64,000 nucleotides of DNA from positions 13,293,823-13,357,822 of the forward strand of contig OU964935.1 of the NCBI GenBank assembly GCA_918807975.1, read 5' to 3'. Positions 11,305-20,900 of this stretch are shown here, in pieces (position 1 is the first letter of the stretch; every line of letters starts with the position of its first letter). Both the position numbers and the translations under genes were made by a program. The notes under the pieces were generated by a model that saw nothing but the letters and a program-made list of their open reading frames with translations, was not told the DNA's origin and made no database searches. The DNA is from Aplidium turbinatum. Its lineage: Eukaryota > Chordata > Ascidiacea > Aplousobranchia > Polyclinidae.

Positions 11305-11856
11305 GTAAGTTCATGGCTAAGCAACTCATTTTTTTCACAATCAGCAGAAATTGCAACGATAATGTAATTAAAACTTCAACACCTCCTTGAACTGAAAATG
11401 ATGGCAATTGTAATTTTGGAGTTTTATGCTAATTAAACAAAATTTCGTGATACTGGTGACCCCACTGCAACAAATAGATGAAAAATGGCTTTGTGTCCGT
11501 TTGGCCATTGATGCAAACGTGAAAAGGGCAAAGTATGTTTCAACACAAGAAAACAAATAGCTTTAACATTAAAATGTAGCCTATACAAATAGTTTCAGAC
11601 GCACAAAACGAAATGCTGTGCAAACGATATTTCTGTGTTTTCAGAAAGCATTATTGCTTCTACAGTATATAAAACATTTTTCACTGAGTATTTTATTTCG
11701 GTTTCAAGCACGTAAATGTTTGCTTTTTGTTATTTATTATTTCTACTATTTTATAGCCCTGCTTTGTTATGGCAAGTAGCCTATCGCTTTTGCTTGGATG
11801 TTTTGCTACTGCAGTTCAAAATGAAATAAACTGAACAAAAGGTCTATAAACAAAAT

Positions 11857-12059
11857 ATGAGCACAAATTCAAAAGTGACTACAGCGTATTTTGCAATGCA
11901 GGTGTCAGAAAATGGCATTCTTGAATTTCATCAACGACAAAAAGTTGCTCTTGTTGTTGAAGGAACGGCAAGCGACAGTGTCTTTACGAAAACGCTGAAA
12001 GTGTTGGTCAGCAAGGATAGTGGATATCTTTTTTCCATCACTGATCGACCGATATACAA
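11857..12059 (+). CDS. C3/alpha-2-macroglobulin-like exon, tandem copy 4 (open frame)
   Basis: This is the only copy whose frame is open throughout. From ATG it encodes about 67 residues and ends at a good donor (ATACAA|GTAAGT). The last part reads VLVSKDSGYLFSITDRPIYK. In C3 and alpha-2-macroglobulin proteins a near-identical block (SGYLFIQTDKxIYxPG) marks the MG1-MG2 boundary, and a splice site there would be normal. The preceding residues are consistent with the end of MG1. However, this copy has lost the upstream segment containing the acceptor, and I find no following MG2 exon. It is more likely an orphan exon than part of a working thioester protein. Confidence 0.5.
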
Positions 12060-12144
12060 GTAAGTTCATGGTTAAGCAACTCATTTTTTCATAATCAGCA
12101 GAAATTGCAACGATAATGTAATTAAAACTTCAACACCTCCTTGT

Positions 12145-12837
12145 TTTGGACAAACAGGAACTGCAACCGCCACTCACAAGCCACAGCCACTTCTCAATTG
12201 AATGAGCTTTATTCCAAATCAACCAATTACTTTTTAGTAGGTGCATTGGGAAACCATGGCAGACTGGCAGTGCATCGTTCCACGCATTCCTTTTAACTCA
12301 GCTCAAGCTTATCCTGTCAGCCTATTTCAGTGACTTTACATAAAATAGCCTATTTTCTATCGTTTTTCCCTGTAGGCTTAGCCTTGTTTCAATCAGTGTC
12401 AAAAATGGACACAGTAAAGATTGGAACTTTGACATCCGTTTTGGATACGTTTTCTTAAAACATCAAAATCTATTTTAAGAATTCACTCTACCAAGTTTTT
12501 ATACTGATAACCATTCAATAAAAATAAGACATAAATAATTGCCACCCTGCGAGACATAAGCCTAGCTTCTGCTATCGGCGTGACTAGGTTTCCATTAGTA
12601 GATCAAACATGGCTGTGGGCACCATTGACCTCTTTTCTATTCAAAACAGATCCTGGGTCTACAGTTTTCTTGTTCGAGTGTTGGTTTGCCAACTAGCTGC
12701 AACCTCGGCCACTGTTCTGAAACACATGCACTAAAATTTATTTTACGCTCAACACGAATTAGAAAATTAAATCTTGTGAGGACTCAGATTTCACTGTATC
12801 ACTTTCCAAGGATTACTTTGCTGGGTAAAGCAGGTTT
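12145..12837. other. Intergenic stretch, no gene seen
   Basis: The tandem unit stops at about 12144. I see no transposon ends, tRNA or convincing exon in this stretch. Confidence 0.45.
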
Positions 12838-13158
12838 ACCACAATCAATGAAGTCCTCCAATTAAGCAGACTGAGATGGCTTGGTCACGTTGAGCGCAGC
12901 TCAAGCTGGATCTCAAAGGTCAGATGTGTCAACATCGCAGCACAGCGGGGTCAAGGTAGACCAAAACTTTCTTGGAAAGAACTTGCAAACCGTGACCTTG
13001 TAGCCCTGAACATGGACTCTGCCAACCCAATAAAACGCGAGGTGTGGAGGGGAAGACTTCGTCTCGACAGACAGACAGACAGACAGACAAGCCACACCCT
13101 CGACATGAGGATTAATTTATGGCTTGTATAATCAAAATTGGTTGATGATGATGATGAG
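12838..13158 (+). mobile_element. LINE 3' fragment with (CAGA)n and TGATGA tail
   Basis: The plus strand encodes a LINE C-terminal tail: SRLRWLGHVERSSSW, then QRGQGRPKLSWKELANRDL. The R-x-R-W-x-G-H-V and G-R-P-x-x-x-W-K pattern is the standard end of RTE/CR1-like LINE proteins and resembles the C-terminus of the LINE at 3.4-4.7 kb. An ACAG microsatellite follows at 13068-13090 and the fragment ends in a (GAT)n tail near 13142-13158. Only about 75 codons remain. Confidence 0.78.
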
Positions 13159-13367
13159 TGTCCTGTGACAAAATTAAAGAAAAAACCTGGATATGACATG
13201 TCAACCAAACATGCGACTCTGGTGCAAACGACTTTTATGCTTAGTTAAGTTAATCTTTGGAAACGATCAACTTCTAATAATAGTTTCGAGCTCCGTCTAG
13301 AACATCTGCTTGATTGTGCTTCTGTTACAAAAGATTACAATCATGAAATTTCAAATCTTTGCCTACT

Positions 13368-13470
13368 ACTGTAGTATCACAGCTGATGCAGCTTTTGATG
13401 AACCAGATGCTCAGTTTGCAAATTTTTCCAGCGTTCCTTATGTTGTGTAGTTTCCCAAAGTGTTTTACGA
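13368..13470 (-). mobile_element. LINE 3'-tail fragment (same family as 3.4-4.8 kb)
   Basis: About 100 bp match 3371-3475 with scattered mismatches, including GATGAAC(C/T)AGATGCTCAGTT. It is the extreme 3' end of another copy of that LINE in the same orientation. Confidence 0.7.
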
Positions 13471-13560
13471 CACTGCACGACATAGGACACTTGCCGAAAA
13501 TTAATTAAATGCCAGAAAATTATCAGTTTCCTAAATTGATTAATTTTTTTCTAATGTAGA

Positions 13561-13708
13561 CTCCTGATATCGGTCCAGTCAAAGGAATAGGTTTTATGTT
13601 TACTCCGCAATGGAAACAACAATTCAAAAATGACCCACCTTACGCGGAAATGAAGGTACCACCATCAGAGTCCCTTCCCCAAGAAGCAAACGCCCCCTGG
13701 GCAAAGTA
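13561..13708 (+). CDS. Possible terminal coding exon of an unidentified gene
   Basis: A strong acceptor (TTTTTTTCTAATGTAG) is followed directly by 48 in-frame codons and TAA. The peptide starts TPDIGPVKGIGFMFTPQW and ends QEANAPWAK. It is rich in Pro, Lys and Trp and looks like genuine coding sequence. A polyadenylation signal AATAAA lies about 300 bp downstream at 14011. I do not recognise the family and cannot find its upstream exons. It could belong to a plus-strand gene whose other exons are outside the window or displaced by the array. Confidence 0.4.
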
Positions 13709-14010
13709 AAAAACTTTAAATCGATTCCGATCCGCTGTTGGCCGTACTATATCTGCAATGGTAAGGTGAGGCTACAACACGGGTCCAGTTACATGTATCT
13801 GTGGTACCAAGCCCTAAACAGCGGACCATCTTCTTGTGTTCCCCCAGCTTACCACCCAGTGCAGCAAGTGGGAGATGGCTTTCAATATTCAACTCCGTCG
13901 CACAAGAATGTGTCGATCTGTGGTGTATCAACCAAATTTAAAAGAATCGATAGAAGACTCCTTTAATCCAGCCAAGCCAGATAGCAAATGGAAATAATCG
14001 GAGAAAACGC

Positions 14011-14016
14011 AATAAA
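14011..14016 (+). promoter_or_regulatory. Candidate polyadenylation signal
   Basis: AATAAA about 300 bp after the TAA of the possible terminal exon at 13561-13708. In AT-rich DNA this hexamer is common, so support comes only from position. Confidence 0.3.
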
Positions 14017-14019
14017 GCA

Positions 14020-16656
14020 GGAATAATATCGCTAAAAGAGGTGTTTGATTTCAAAAGTTAACATTAGAAAAGCGAAACGAGACGTAGATTGGATGATGGA
14101 ATGAATCAAATTTGATTATATTTTGCATTACACATGCTTTCATTGGATGTTTTTATGGGGGCGTCGCGAGGCTACGTTGATGCAAAAAGTTTGAAATCCG
14201 CTGGTGTAGAGGTGTCAAAAGAGGTTTCAATAAAAGATTTCAAAACCACTTATGCAGCTCCCATTTTGTTTCTGGGAAAACTTTGCAAACAGCCATTTTT
14301 TGTGCAAATGCATTCGTATTCTTCGATTTGTTGCAACTGCATTTTAAAATGGAATCAAGAAGTCAAAGTTCTTTAAAATCATTATCTTTTAGAGCAGAAC
14401 GTCTTCAACAGCGAGTAATAATCTCAAACAACGTTGCTTTGAAACGTTGATTTGAAGCTCTTAACAAACCTCAAAGCCATGCCGATCCTTGTTTTACAGT
14501 CAAATTTTAGAATTTTTCCAAAAACAATGCGATTTAAATAAGCATATGCTAACATCTTGTGCTTAATGTTGGGTAACATTTTGAGCTCTCCAGTTGTCAG
14601 TGGAAAAATCAATCTACTAAAAGTTATGTGTGTTTGAGTAATTGTTCAGCAAGTTAACAGTCTGCTTTTTATTATCAATTCGCTATCAACTGTTAGATTC
14701 ACTATTCACGGTACAACGTTGTAAAAACTTTAAACTGGTTGCTATTGAAGGATATGGCAATACTGGCTTAGAAAAAAATATGAAAAACATTGGCTACATT
14801 TTGGCAATCACGGTAATAAAAATCAACGAACTAAAGAAATCAGACATAGGCTGCTAAGTGAAGCCAGCAGAAAGCAAGGAGGAAGAAATTTACATGAAAA
14901 TGCGAATTACAAACAATTAGAAGTTAAAATCTCATAATAACAGTTTTGTCATAAGTTAGCTTTTTGATGAAACATGCTACCGCTGTAAAAACAAAATTTG
15001 AGATTCAGATTGTATTTTAACAACATTTATATTTGATTTTCTTCTGTGTGAGTTCTGAGGTACAATGAGGTACTGTGTCTGTAAACTTCATAACAACATT
15101 TTTTGGCATAACTACAGTCATCAACCGACAGCAAAGCAGAAATATAAAATAGCCCATTGGGCAAGATTTGAAGCCTTCTCACTCCGCTTGTTGAAAGTTA
15201 CCATTGAAAAAAGTTGAAATCAAATTTAGTTTTGGCAAGTAAACGAAAAAAGGCTCTGAGCGACTTCACGACACACAAACCTACTTACAAAGCAAAGCAT
15301 TGTAAAAATGGAATGATATAATGAAGTAAATAGCATCAATAAGCAACACACGGAAATAAAAACTGCATAAAACAATAGAGACAGCTCGGTAGGGAGTAAC
15401 ATACATTATGTCTGCTTTAACTGACAGTATTTTTTTATACGATGAATTCTATCAAACAGCTGTATTTATGTCCAGTGTGTTATAGTTGTTGGCTGTCATG
15501 TCAACCACACGACGATCGCCATCTTTGTTTCTATAGAGATGATCGTATTCGCTCTGGAGCTTTGGTTGATTTAAGGACTTTGACTTGGAACTGGAATGAC
15601 CAAATTTTAAACGGTTTGTTGAACCTGAAAGAAATAAAAAGTGAGAGGTTCGACAATTAAATTGTAGCGGCACGATTAATCTGCTTGAAGTCCATGTCGT
15701 CGGAGGAACTGATTAAACACAGATATTTACGGATCAAGGCAAGTCAAGGTGTGGGACTTTAAAGGCATACTAAATGAAAATTTCAAACCGGAATTAAGCA
15801 TTAAAATGAGTAAACTGAACATTCAAGAATACATTTCAAAAAAAATTACCGAAAAAAATTTGTTTTCAATAGCGCTGGTAAGGCCCAAAGTCCAATGTTT
15901 CATTTTTTTTCTTTTTTTTCAAAATGACCAAAAAGTGCAAACACTGCTCGAGAATACGTCACTAAAGACAGCAATAACAAAAGCCATGTTACCACATCTG
16001 ATTTTTTGAGCAAACTGTCTGATATTTTGATGTTGAAATGTGTTGTTTTGGTGTACATACATACATAGCCTACAGTCAAATCGCTCGCAGTAACAATTAT
16101 TGCGTGATTAGCTGATTACTATAGTCTTTAGTGACGTAACTGTACAGTCGCACGCTTCGCTGCTCAGGCCAATTTCGTTTTGAAAGCTCTGACAAAAGCA
16201 CGCGCGCAATGGTGGTCAGACCGCAATGGGGCAAAATTTTATTGAAAATCGTTTTATGGTAGCATGTTAAACACAAAGAACGTGGAAAATCGCCAAGCCA
16301 GGTTTTTCCTTTAGTATCCCTTTAACAAAAGCTTGCAGAACATTGTAATAAGATGACTAAGAAAAAAAGCATTATGGGTTGAATAATTTCACGTTGCTTA
16401 CATGGTTGTAGTGACCCTACAAAAAGTAGGCCACGACAACTAGAACCGTATGTGGGATAAGCTTTTACCTTTCAGCATGAATTAAAAGAAAATACCATCC
16501 GAGTTCAGAGTAAGACAATTTACAGTACAAATTTAATAAACTTGCAAGCTCCCTTCCTCATGGCAACATATATTGAGCAGTCAAATGTCAATGATTCAAG
16601 AGATTATAATTGTGTAAACGTAGTTACAACAAAAGGGAAACAGAAGTCAATTGTTT
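14020..16656. other. Intergenic stretch, no gene seen
   Basis: Several short open frames occur but none shows a recognisable domain or good splice context. No transposon termini with target duplications were found. It is AT-rich and looks like ordinary intergenic DNA. Confidence 0.4.
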
Positions 16657-17210
16657 ATTGCTGGCAGACTTGGACAACTAGATAATTCTAGTTGTCTAAT
16701 TCGATAAATTAGAGCGAAATGTCAGTAATTCTAATTCTAATCTAATTCGGTAAAAACTTGTTTGCTCTAATTGTAGCCTAGTTCTTATCCAATCTCCAGT
16801 TTTGCTAAAAATTTTAGTCTGTCCAACAGTATTTTTGGCAAAGGAAGGATACTGCGCTCTTATCAACGTTATACAAAGAAAATGCAATAAAACGATCAAG
16901 ATCAAAGTATCATTCCATCCCTAGAGCAGCAAAGTCTTGAAAAATCGATTAATGCATCAATTCACTGATGTTACAATGTATATTATGACGTTAACAAGTG
17001 GTTTTGGCGCTGTGGTGGTGGAATGACACTTTGATCCCGAGTTGCCACATTGGCGTTTTTATCCAACAAGAAAAAGGTATGTGACAAGTGACAACTGCGT
17101 CCAACTAATTCTAATCTAGTTTAAATTCTACTCTAATTTGTGAAATCTTGGGTAGCTATATCTAATCCTATAGTCTAATTTGTAAAAGCTTAAATTACTG
17201 TAATTATAAT

Positions 17211-17479
17211 TTTAACATCTTCAAGTTTATTACATAATTATAGAAACAAAAAACTACGCAACAAATTAAGTATCGAACGTTTTCGACATCACAAGATGTC
17301 CTCTTCAGGAATAATATACATCCTGAAGAGGACATCTTGTGATGTCGAAAACGTTCGATACTTAATTTATTGCGTAGTTTTGTGTTAATTATGTAATAAA
17401 CTTGAAGATGTTAAACTTGATCACGTTACTCGGCTTCGTATGCCTATGGTTCAACAAAACAAACTCTCTACCGAAGCTC
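17211..17479 (+). mobile_element. PLE-type hairpin retro-insert 1
   Basis: Flanked by a perfect 10-bp duplication, TAATTATAAT (17201-17210 and 17480-17489). The first ~100 bp and the next ~100 bp are inverted copies, meeting near 17311-17320, so the transcript would fold into one long hairpin. After the second arm comes a unique tail ending in CTCTCTACCGAAGCTC. The right arm plus tail match 54790-54955, the 3' part of the PLE fragment. Inverted, truncated copies with direct duplications are usual for PLEs. It contains a hammerhead-like motif at 17323-17357. Confidence 0.85.
17323..17357 (+). ncRNA. Hammerhead-like motif in PLE hairpin 1
   Basis: CTGAAGAG is followed by a perfect 6-bp stem (GACATC/GATGTC, loop TTGT) and then GAAAACG. 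This is the stem II half of a hammerhead core with N7 = A, but one extra G lies between the CTGAAGA block and the stem. No clear cleavage-site strand was identified. PLEs are known to carry hammerhead motifs, so it is probably a decayed or variant example. Confidence 0.45.
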
Positions 17480-17613
17480 TAATTATAATGTAATCTAATT
17501 TCGAAAGACTACAAAAATTCTAGTTGTCCAAGTCTGATTGCTGGTATCCAAACAAAGGCTCACAACACACAGACATAAAGCCGACAGAGGAAAGCTACAG
17601 TAGAATTAAAAAT

Positions 17614-17863
17614 AGGCAAGACACAACAATACAACAGGGTTGAGCATTATGACGATATATTTTACGATTTATTTTACAAATAGTTTTAAGAGTCGAACGT
17701 TGTCGGCTTCAGATTCCTGATGAGAGCTTAAGTTAAGCCGAAAACGTTCGGCTGTTAAAACTATTTGTTAATATGTAAAATATATTGTTATTATGCTCAA
17801 CCTGTTGTATTGTTGTGTTTTTCCGGTCTTTGGTACAAGAAAGAAAACTCTCTCCCGAAACTA
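17614..17863 (+). mobile_element. PLE-type hairpin retro-insert 2, in the receptor gene's 3' UTR
   Basis: Flanked by a perfect 13-bp duplication, TAGAATTAAAAAT (17601-17613 and 17864-17876). Inverted arms run from ACACAACAATACAACAGG to the complementary CCTGTTGTATTGTTGTGT. The tail after the second arm ends CTCTCTCCCGAAACTA, resembling the ends of inserts 1 and 3. It lies 15 bp past the proposed stop codon of the DCBLD-like gene, on the opposite strand. A hammerhead-like motif sits at its centre (17717-17750). Confidence 0.87.
17717..17750 (+). ncRNA. Hammerhead-like motif in PLE hairpin 2
   Basis: CTGATGAG is followed by a GCTTA/TAAGC stem with one bulged A, closed by G-C next to the core, then GAAAACGTTCG. 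The upstream CGAACGTT (about 17692-17699) pairs perfectly with AACGTTCG to give an 8-bp stem III. The base after the stem III U is G, where an active ribozyme needs A, C or U, and stem I is weak. It is most likely an inactive relic. Confidence 0.5.
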
Positions 17864-17878
17864 TAGAATTAAAAATGG

Positions 17879-17949
17879 TTAAAAAATACATCCATCGTCG
17901 GGTATACCTTCCAAATTTCTAAAAAAATTGACTAAACTTACCCCAGGCG
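17879..17949 (-). CDS. Candidate last exon of the DCBLD-like gene
   Basis: A pyrimidine-rich tract and ATTTAG precede 23 codons (APGVSLVNFFRNLEGIPDDG then CIF) and TAA at 17879-17881. The phase matches exon 18. The peptide has no recognisable motif, so support is splice context and frame only. Confidence 0.45.
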
Positions 17950-20900
17950 CTAAATGTGGTTACAACAAAAGAAGCTGAAAATGTTGAATCATAAAAATGA
18001 CTTATTTTGCAACTTAGAAGTCTTTCAAATAAGTTAAAGTAGCAACGGTAGACAATTAGCTCGTTTTTTACAACACTGTGACACGACTTACCGTTTGGAA
18101 AAGTTGTACTTTGGTCAGAACGGTAGGGTGTTGGATTGGCGTCAGGCAGAGACGGCTCTAACGGGATGTTGCTTGGGATGTTGTAAGATGCTTTTCTGGT
18201 TTTTTGAGAGGGATGACTGAAGGAGTTGGCTTGATGTAGAGAATGAGGATTAGAGTTTGTGGACCTATTTTCATAGCCTTCTGAAAGTGATGCGCGATTG
18301 TTGTAGCACGGACCGGAGCTGAGTTCAGGAGGAGAAGGTAAAAACGATCCTCCAGAAGAAGAAGAATTACGATGAAAAGAATTTCCAAGTCCGTTTGAGG
18401 ATGAATTAAGCGGAGAGCTGCCTTTTTTTTGGTGAGACGATCTTAAACCTGACCAATTTGATTGAGAAGAAGATCTTGGTTCACAAGAAACAAAAGAATC
18501 TGCATGGTTCGAATTTGGTTCCAAATTTGCAGCGGCTTGACTTTGAGAGGAGAACGAAGACATATGGTCGGTTTCTAAAGGATTACCTTTGCTCCAAGCA
18601 TCACCAGCTTTTCCCCACATGCTTCCTTGATGCGATAATCTGCTATCAGAAGCATTACTATGAGCGCCATCACTTGAAACTGTGGATGTTTTTGATGAAA
18701 CTTTCTTAGAATCTTCTGCTGGATCAAGAATGACTTGGTATTCATGATCATCGTCATCTGATAAGCATAAAATAAATTAACCAATCACACGCCTTTAAAG
18801 CAAGTCTGTAGCGTCGAGGCAACCTACTTTATTTCAAAGAGATTTATAACAAGCAATGTCTGGTAGCTGGGCGTGTAAACGCATTATATCGATAAAACAG
18901 CAAAAAATTCAAGTTATGAAACAACTTAGTTTTCCATAGTTAGATAAGCGGTTCTACACATGTAATCTACTAACCTGGTAAAAAACTTTCCAGCGCTTTG
19001 TCGTGCATGGCTCTGTGGTCGGCGATGTCACTGTTGGTTGAGAACGATATTTTTGTTTGGCCAAACGAGCCCTTTCGAAACAGAGCGTCACCATTCAACA
19101 GAGGTTGGCTTTGCTGTTGATCGTATTGAAGAGTGACTCCACCTCGAGAGTTGATGGACGAATTTTGTCGAGATACACCGTTAGACCGGTTAACTTTCGA
19201 GTTAGAAAAACTGGGATTCCGGTTCGGCAGCCCGTTGTTTTGTTGATCAGGTGACATACTGCCATCGTTGTTATTCAAATTACGATAAATCGCTAGAAAA
19301 AAAGAATACTGAAAAGCTTGGGTTTTCATCAGGACAATTATCGTTTCTAGAACTAGTTGCAACGTTCATCATAAAGGAACGTTGCAACTAGTGCTAGAAG
19401 CGAGAAAAAAAGATTTGAACACTTTGACACGTTTTAGCGCTAGATTGCATGACCTCAAAGATTCAAATCTATCGTTTCAAGGGCCCTACCAAAATGTGAT
19501 TATTTGCCTTAAATAAGAGTGAATGCAACACGACCAGCCAATGAGATCTAGATGGAACTTTTGCTTTAGAAGCTATAAATTTAGTAATGGGATCCAAGAA
19601 CTAAGCAACACTCTGGTTGAAATGTGTAGCCTACCTGTCGGTTACGCGTTTAAATATTTGGGTCTGAAACAAGTTAAGGTAGGTAGGCTACAGATTCGCA
19701 ACTCGAGAAAAGAACGATGCTTTATCTTCGTTGGCTATAAAGTATAGGCTAACGTAAAATTGCTTGTAAACACAAACAGAAGCTTTTTTTACAACAAACT
19801 GTAACTTACTTCCAATTCTTGTGTCGAAAGCAACGTTGGGTTGCAGAGTTGGTCTCGGAAATTCTGTTTCAACTTTCGGATACTTCTTTCTGAAACGAAC
19901 ACAGGAAAAACACTCACAAACGTTTGAAGTCACAAAAGAAGCAGCGAGTTTAAGAAAAGAACAATATCACAGGTCAATCTAAACATGCCTTGGAATGACG
20001 CTTTTCCAGTGTCAAAGCTAGACCTTATTCCAAATTGTAAAAAATGTGGATGGTGTCCACAGGCCTCTGTATGTGTGTGGAATTCGCTCATAATGCAAGA
20101 AAAGAATTTGTAATGAATAGGCTATGACGTCCGAGTTAAAATCAGAATCAAATTCATCATCAATTACTGAAAGTCATTGAATGACATTTGCTTCAATCCA
20201 TTGTTGGTATTCAAAATTTGAAACAGCAAATAAAAGTGTAAATAATATACAGTAAAAGAAATTTTTAATTACCTTTTTCTGACAAGAATCAGGACCAAAA
20301 CAGCTAAGAAAATTGCGATAACCGCCAAGGCAGAAACTATGACGATGACAAGAATACTCCTGTCTGTGAAAAACCAAAAAATAAAGTTAATTCAACGCGT
20401 TCCACACAAAATAAATAAAATAAACTATAAAATAATTTATTTCTCAATATTGCATACCCCACGTTCATACAACTTGGTTGTGTGGGTGTGGAATTTGCAT
20501 CAAGCTTATTTGATGAAAACTTGTTCCCTTGTATGTCAGTACAAATTCTCCCAATGATCAACGACAGTTTTCTAACAAGTTTTTTTTTAACACTGAATAA
20601 AAGATAGATGTCGCTGTTATTCAAAGAGAGAAACAGAGAGAGAGAAAGAGAGGAAAAGTAAGTAAGAAGGGGGGAGAGAAATAACTTTATTTGCAAAGCA
20701 GATTATATAATAGTACACAGCAAGCTCACATCATAATAACACACAATCTGCAAACTTATATAGAAATAGCCAAATGCCTTCCCTTCAAGCCAAAATATTA
20801 GTAATATGCAACTAACCGTTCATATCGGCGGTCTCCACACCAGGATCCAAGCTGATGGTATCAATCTGATCCTGTAAGTGAAAAAAGCACATCAAACAAG

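Larger units (their letters stand above)
5850..12144 (+). repeat. Tandem array of an ~843-bp unit carrying a TEP-like exon
   Basis: Four copies of one unit run head to tail, with starts near 5857, 7472, 10531 and 11374, each beginning around an ACTGAAAATGATGG-type sequence. The clean spacing is 843 bp (for example exon starts 10251 and 11094). Copy 1 is lengthened by a hAT insert (6515-7310), copy 2 by a 2.2-kb element (7905-10110). Copy 4 has lost about 95 bp before its exon. Copies are nearly identical apart from scattered substitutions, so the duplications are recent. Each unit holds one exon or remnant similar to the MG1/MG2 boundary of C3/alpha-2-macroglobulin proteins. Confidence 0.88.
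16665..17536. mobile_element. hAT-like element, 872 bp, hosting a hairpin retro-insert
   Basis: The ends are CAGACTTGGACAACTAG and the complementary CTAGTTGTCCAAGTCTG. A perfect 8-bp duplication, ATTGCTGG, lies at 16657-16664 and 17537-17544. The interior has many repeats of CTAATTCTAATCTAATT type and no transposase. The PLE-type hairpin insert at 17211-17479 sits inside it, so this element is the older of the two. Confidence 0.9.

Noticed and set aside
11857-12059. Assignment of the repeated exon to a centriole or DNA-repair coiled-coil protein family
   Set aside because: The SGYLF...TDRPIYK block fits C3/alpha-2-macroglobulin proteins far better than the alternatives considered.
15442-15673. 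Overlapping open frames on both strands near 15.5 kb
   Set aside because: Short, overlapping on opposite strands, without domains or splice context.
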